Source: Methanobacteriota archaeon (lineage in GTDB: Archaea; Halobacteriota; Syntropharchaeia; JACQPP01). From it: a stretch of DNA of 7,222 nt. Shown here in pieces: positions 1 through 6,000 of the stretch. Under the pieces are notes generated by a model that was not told where the DNA came from, made no database searches, and saw only the letters and a list, made by a program, of their open reading frames with translations. The translations under genes were made by a program, and so were the position numbers. The stretch covers positions 1-7,222 of the forward strand of contig JACQPP010000098.1 of assembly GCA_016207465.1 (NCBI GenBank), written 5' to 3'. How positions within the stretch are numbered: position 1 is the first letter of the stretch; each line of letters starts with the position of its first letter.

Positions 1-3000
1 CCGGAGGCACATTCGCCGACCCCTACTCCCTCGCCACCAACAGTTCCACCGTGGCCGGGGTGGTACAGGCCACCAGCATCTACAACACGACCGTCAACGG
101 CAGCCTCAAGAACAACATCCTCACCCCCAACTACACCCAGTCATTCAACGTGTCCGAGAACGTGTCCGTCAACTTCTCCGTCGGGAGCGACTGCTCCGCG
201 GAGGGCAACTTCTCCAGCGCCATCGTGCGCATCCAGCTCCGCCGCAACCAGACCGGCCCCGAGGCCCTCGAGGACTGCACCCCCATCACCAACCAGACCA
301 CCGGCTCCTTCAACTGCACCTGGAACACCCTCCTCCCCAGCCCCCGCCAGGGCGGCACCTGGGACCTCCTCCTCACCAGCAACAACACCAACATCAGCCA
401 GTACTACTACAACAACACCACCGTCCTCTCCAAGTGGATTACCCTCGTCAACCCGCCTCCCAACCAGACCCTGGCCAACAACACCACCCAGACAAATGTA
501 TCCGTAACACCGGTGGCGTGGGGAGGGTCTTTCAACTTCAGCGTCCACATCTCCGACACCGCCCAGGACAACGTCACTTGCAGCCTCTACTTCAACAACG
601 GTACCGAAATCCGGTTCATGGGGAACGGAACCGTTATCGGGGGAACGGGCACCTGCCGGGTCATCGTAGGAGGGGATGGAAGCAGCAGCAACTTCACCGG
701 CTGGGACATCGGAGGCGCAGCCAGCTCCTGGTGGTTCCGCCTCGACGACGGCACCCCGGAGAACACCTTCAACACCACGGTGGTTCCGGGACCCAACCTC
801 ACCCGGGACAACCTCACCCTCACCCTGGTGGCTGGCAACGACACCACCGTCAACCGCAGCGGGACCCAGAACGTCACTCTCCACGTTTCCCTCTTCGACA
901 CCAACACCGGCAAGCCCGCCCCCAACGTTTCCGTGCGCTTCAACGTGACCCTCAATGGAACCGGGTTCGACTCCGGCACCCTGGCCTCCAGCAACTTCAC
1001 CGGCAACGTCACCCTCGACTTCGACCCCTCCGGCTCCTACTGGGTCGGCCCCCAGATGTGGCGGATGACCCTCGAGGACGGCTTCTACAACGACAGCAAC
1101 ACCACCAACTACAGCCTCACCGTCACCGGGGTCCTCCTCACCCAAATCAGCGCCATCAACAGCGGGAGCGTCAACGAGCGGGCCTTCCTCCGGGGGACCG
1201 ACATCGTCGTCGAGGCCGAGGTCCGCGAGGACAACAACTCCTTCCGCTCCAACATCAACACCACGTTCAACGTCACCAACGTCGGCGGGAGCCTCCTCAA
1301 CTGCCCCCTCACCGCCCAGAGCGGCGGGACCTACCAGTGCACCTTCAACTCCAGCGACCGCCCCACCCGCCACTACAACCTCACCCTCTCGGTCAACGAC
1401 ACCTACTTCCCCAACAACACCACCCAGCACAACGGCTCCACCGGCGCCTGCCCCGTGAACCAGTGCTTCGCCTTCTACCTGGAGACCCGCCCCCGCCTCA
1501 CCAACGCCACCGTCAACAAGACCCTCGGCGGCTGGGGTGAGAACTGGTCCCTCACCGCCACCGTGGACGACGAGGACCTCGACCCCACCAACCAGGTGAA
1601 CCTCACCATCCGCCGCACGGGCCAGACCACCTGGATTCCCGACGGCACCAACGTCATCCTCACCAACACCACCACCGTCACCGGCCCCCAGAACAAGAAC
1701 GTGACCTTCTACTACAGCACCCCCGACTCCATCGGCGGGGCCCGCATCGGCGACTGGGAGTTCATGTTCCAGGCCAGCGACGACCCCGACGTCCCCAACA
1801 CCGCCGGGACCACCTACCACAACAACTCCAGCATCGGCAACTTCACCCTGGAGGCCGACGACGTGGTCTTCCGCAACCGCGACAACACCAGCGTCTCGGC
1901 CACCAAGTTCCTCGACCACAGCGTCTACCGCAACGACGCCGGGGCTGACAACCTCACCACCTTCCCCACCCAGAACATGAGCATCCGAATCTTCGACACC
2001 GACCGGGGCGACTACCTCGTGGACGGCGCCAACATGCGGGTCTACCTCACCGAGGACTACACCAACAACAACTTCCGCAACGCCACCACCCTCCAGACCG
2101 ACTCCGTCACCTTCGGCCTCAAGGGGGCCGTGAACTTCACCTTCAACCCCGACTGCAACTACGCCACCGGCCAGCAGAGGTGGGTCCTGGGGACCCTCGA
2201 CTTCGGAGGCAACCCCACCGACCTCTGGTACAAGAACGTCAACACCTCCAACCTCACCCACCCCTCCTTCACCCGCATCTTCTCCACCAACTTCACCAGC
2301 AACATCACCGCCCCCACCGGCGTCGCCTACGAGCGGGGCGTCGAGACCCCCACCTACACCGGGACCCTCCAGGATGAGTGCTTCACCGAGAAAGGGGCCG
2401 TGCCCTTCGCCACCACCACCTTCAAGGCCTCCAAGTCGGGACAGAGCGACCAGACCTGCAGCGGCACCGGCGACGGAACCGGGAATTTCTCCTGCACCGC
2501 CTCCCTCTCCTCCTACGCATTCAGCAACTGGAGCCTCCGCCTCGAGGCCACCGACACCTTCCACCCTATCACCGCCGGCCTCACCGCCGGGGAGACCCGC
2601 TCCAACGCCCTCTTCGTGGCCGACCGCCCCGCCCTCTCCCTCGGCCTCGTCAACTCCCAGAGCAACATCACCGCGCCCTGGGGGACCCTCCTCACCTTCG
2701 CCGTGACCCTCACCGACCAGGACGGCAACCGCGTCAACGTCACCGTGGAGAAGGCCCCCGACAACGCCAACTGGTCCTTCGTCACCAACACCACCATGAT
2801 TCCCGAGGCCCTCGGCAAGACCAAGTTCCTCAACGAGCCCGTCACCATGACCCCCCTCCGCCTCACCTGCTCCGACATCGGCTACAACTACTTCCGCATC
2901 AACGCCACCGACAACGCCACCTACGGGCGGACCATCGGATACTCCCGCACCCTCAACACCTCCGGCGCTGGCTACATCCTCAACTTCACCCTCACCCCCG

Positions 3001-6000
3001 ACACCGCCAGCGGCATCACCCTCGTCGAGGGAGACGGGGCACAGGTCCGCCGCAACAACTCCACCAACCTCACCGTGCGCGTCAACGACGCCACCACCGG
3101 CACCAACGCCTCCGCGGGCCACCGCGTCAAGTTCTTCATCACCCGCGACCGCAACACCTTCGACGTCGAACTCGAGGCCCTCACCAACCAGAGCGGCTAC
3201 GCCACCGTCAACTACACCCCCAACGACACCTCCCAGGCCGCCGCCCAGGCGTGGAAGGCCGGGGTCGGCTACAACGACACCGCCATCTACGGGGGACAGA
3301 CCTGCTACAACGCCTTTAACAGCAGCAACGCCACCCTCCACGTCATCGGCCGCCTCACCCCCACCATCACCGCCCCCGCCACCGGCACCCTGGTGCGCCG
3401 CGGCGACAACGTGAGCCTCAACGCCACCGTCCGCGACGAGTTCAACGCGACCGTCACCGACGCCACCCTCCTCTGGTACAACAGCACCACCACCCTGGCC
3501 AGCCGCCAGTGGAACACCTCCAACACCACCTACGCGGCCAACTGGACCGTGAACTCCACCTACGGCCGGGGCGCCACCACCCTCACCGCCAACGCCTCCC
3601 TCTACAACTCCAGCCGCGAGTTCGACCCCGGCTACGCCAGCCTCAACCTCACCGTCTTCGGCTGGACCCGCGTGGGCGCCATCTCCCCCGCCAACAACAC
3701 CAGCCTCCTCGCCTCCTCCACCTACACCCCGGTGAACTGCAGCGTCCAGGACGCCAACCTCACCGTGGCCGTGGACGACACCTACCCCGTGGAGTTCTAC
3801 CGCTCCTACGAGGGGGGCGCCTGGGTCCTGGAGTCCACCAACACCACCTTCAACGGCACCGCCACCTGGAACTGGTCCACCGCCGACCGCCTCCCCGGCA
3901 ACTACAGCCTCTCCTGCGTCATCCGCGACAACGCCACCCTCTACTACAACGCCTCCGGACAGAGCACCAACAACACCAGCGTGGTCCTCAGCCGCCCCCT
4001 GCGGGTCCTCGACGTCAAGTTCTACGACCCCGCCGGAACCGAGCTGAGCCCCCCGCGAGTCTACCGCAACAACTCCCTCTTCCCATCCATCGCCAACTTC
4101 ACCGCCCGCATCCAGGACTCCGACATCGGCCCCGCCGACAACTCCACCGTGGGCTTCTACAACAACACCAGCCTCATCGGCACCTGCACCACCAACGCCA
4201 CCGGATGGTGCGCCACCCCCGTCACCTTCAACCCCAACGACACCATGGAGCCCCAGAACCACACCCTCTACGTCAACGCCACCAACATCAGCCTCCAGCC
4301 CTCCAACACCACCACCACCGGCATCTACGTCAACGGCACCCTCAGCGTCACCATCCTCTCCCCTGTCAACGGGACCCTCTGGTCCACCACCGACACCCGG
4401 CGGCTGGTCCTGATTGTGACGGACGAACTCGGTGTCAACCACACCCTCAACGCCAGCCTCAACTCCACCTGGCTCGCGGAGACCGGCCGCTGCGCCTACG
4501 CCGACACCAACGCATCCCGCCTCACCAACGCCTCCGGCTTCCTCGTCAACGGCACCACCACCTACTGGCGCCCCGGCGAGAGCGCCTGCAGCCCCGGCCT
4601 CCTCAACCTCACCGGCCGCGCCGTCCGGGAGTTCTACGACGCCAACCAGACCTACCTGAACGTGCGGGTGACCACCCTCACCCGCGTCCAGTGGCAGAAC
4701 AGCACCCCCATCGGGAGCCAGACCTTCGCCCAGAACACCACCGCCATGCCCTACCCCAACCCCGCCCTCAACACCACCTTCGCCTTCTGGATCGGCTGCC
4801 AAGTCATCGACTCCGAGAACCAGCCCGTGCCCTCCTACAAGGTGAACCTCAGCTACCGCTACACCGGGGAGACCATCAACGGCTCCTCCACCGAGGTCTG
4901 GCTCCTCAACGACAGCCTCACCCTCACCTCCCCGGTGGAGGAGCGGGGCATGGTGAAATACAACTTCACCCCTCTCCTCCACAACCTCTCCGAGCCCTCC
5001 AACGACCGCAAGGGGCCCATCGAGTTCCACTGCAACATCGGGGACAAGGCCGAGGCCAACGCCCAGGCCAACGTCACCGACATCAACGCCACCATCTACC
5101 TCCGCGACCAGACCGCGCCCTTCCTCCTCAACTCCAGCGTCTCCCCCAACAGCAGCCTCGAGGCCCGCAACCAGTCCACCTCCGCCCTCACCATCCTCGC
5201 CAACCTCACCGACAACTACCTCAACGCCAGCAACCTCTCCCTCCAATCGCTGCCCAACGCCTCCCAGGACGACAACGAGAACATCAACTTCGGCCAGCCC
5301 CTCGGCAACCGCACCGGCGTCTTCGCCAAGTCCAATCTCGCCTGCAGCAACTGGCTCGACAGCACCGGGACCGTCATGAGCAGCCCGGGGGCCATCGCCG
5401 CCTCCACCGCCCCCTACTTCAACCGCATGTCCGCCTCCGGCGACCGCAACGACACCCAGCTCGACTCCTACAACACCACCTGCCTCCCCGTCCAGAACGG
5501 CACCTACACCATCAACATTGTCGCCCGGGACTGGCGCAACGACAACGGCCAGTTCAACACCCTTGACACCCAGATTGACTCCTTCCTCGTGCTCGGCAAG
5601 ACCGGCGGCTCCCTCGGCCAGAACCAGTCCTTCAACCTCACCAACGTCACCAGCCTCGACAGCGAGAGCCGGACCTTCAACATCACCTTCACCAACACGG
5701 GGGCCGCCTTCGCCTACGACGTCACCATGAACGTGACCGAGGTCAACCTCGGGGTCTGCACCAACCCCAACAACATCCCCGGCTCCTGCGCCGACAAGGG
5801 CTCCGCCGACAACATCAACTTCACCGGCAACACCACCAACGGCACCGGCATCCTCAACACCGTCACCTACGGCTCCACCAGCCCCCGCACCTGCGGCCAG
5901 ATGGCCCCCGGCGCCACCTGCACCTTCCCCATCCGGGCCACCATCCGCGAGAGCACCCTGGGCCTCAACTACATCCGCGGCTACGTCTCCTGGAAGGACC

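Noticed and set aside
411..488. The repeated AACAACACCACC runs as a microsatellite or CRISPR-like repeat.
   Set aside because: The copies are in-frame Asn-Asn-Thr-Thr codons with irregular spacing and no constant spacer, so they reflect protein composition and codon bias.
587..1012. Shorter - strand open frames (also 1109-1312, 2513-2878, 6551-6790 and others).
   Set aside because: All lie wholly opposite the modular gene, have no ribosome binding site and no recognisable product. They are expected in GC-rich, stop-poor sequence.
1989..2030. The DTDRGDYLVDG stretch and similar acidic turns (DDEDLDPTN, TDQDGNR) as calcium-binding loops.
   Set aside because: They lack the full DxDxDG-type spacing of EF-hand or dockerin loops and fit ordinary turns between strands.
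2004..3407. RGD tripeptides at 2004-2012 and 3399-3407, suggestive of integrin binding.
   Set aside because: A three-residue motif is likely by chance in 2,406 residues, and the second is just a variant of the module-opening Arg-Gly box. Nothing points to a host animal.
3509..5566. A 685-codon + strand open frame in another register, rich in Arg, Gln, His and Pro.
   Set aside because: It is an out-of-frame reading of the ACC/AAC/CTC-rich gene. The composition is a by-product and no domain is visible. The same holds for the + frames at 434-1540 and 2378-3319.
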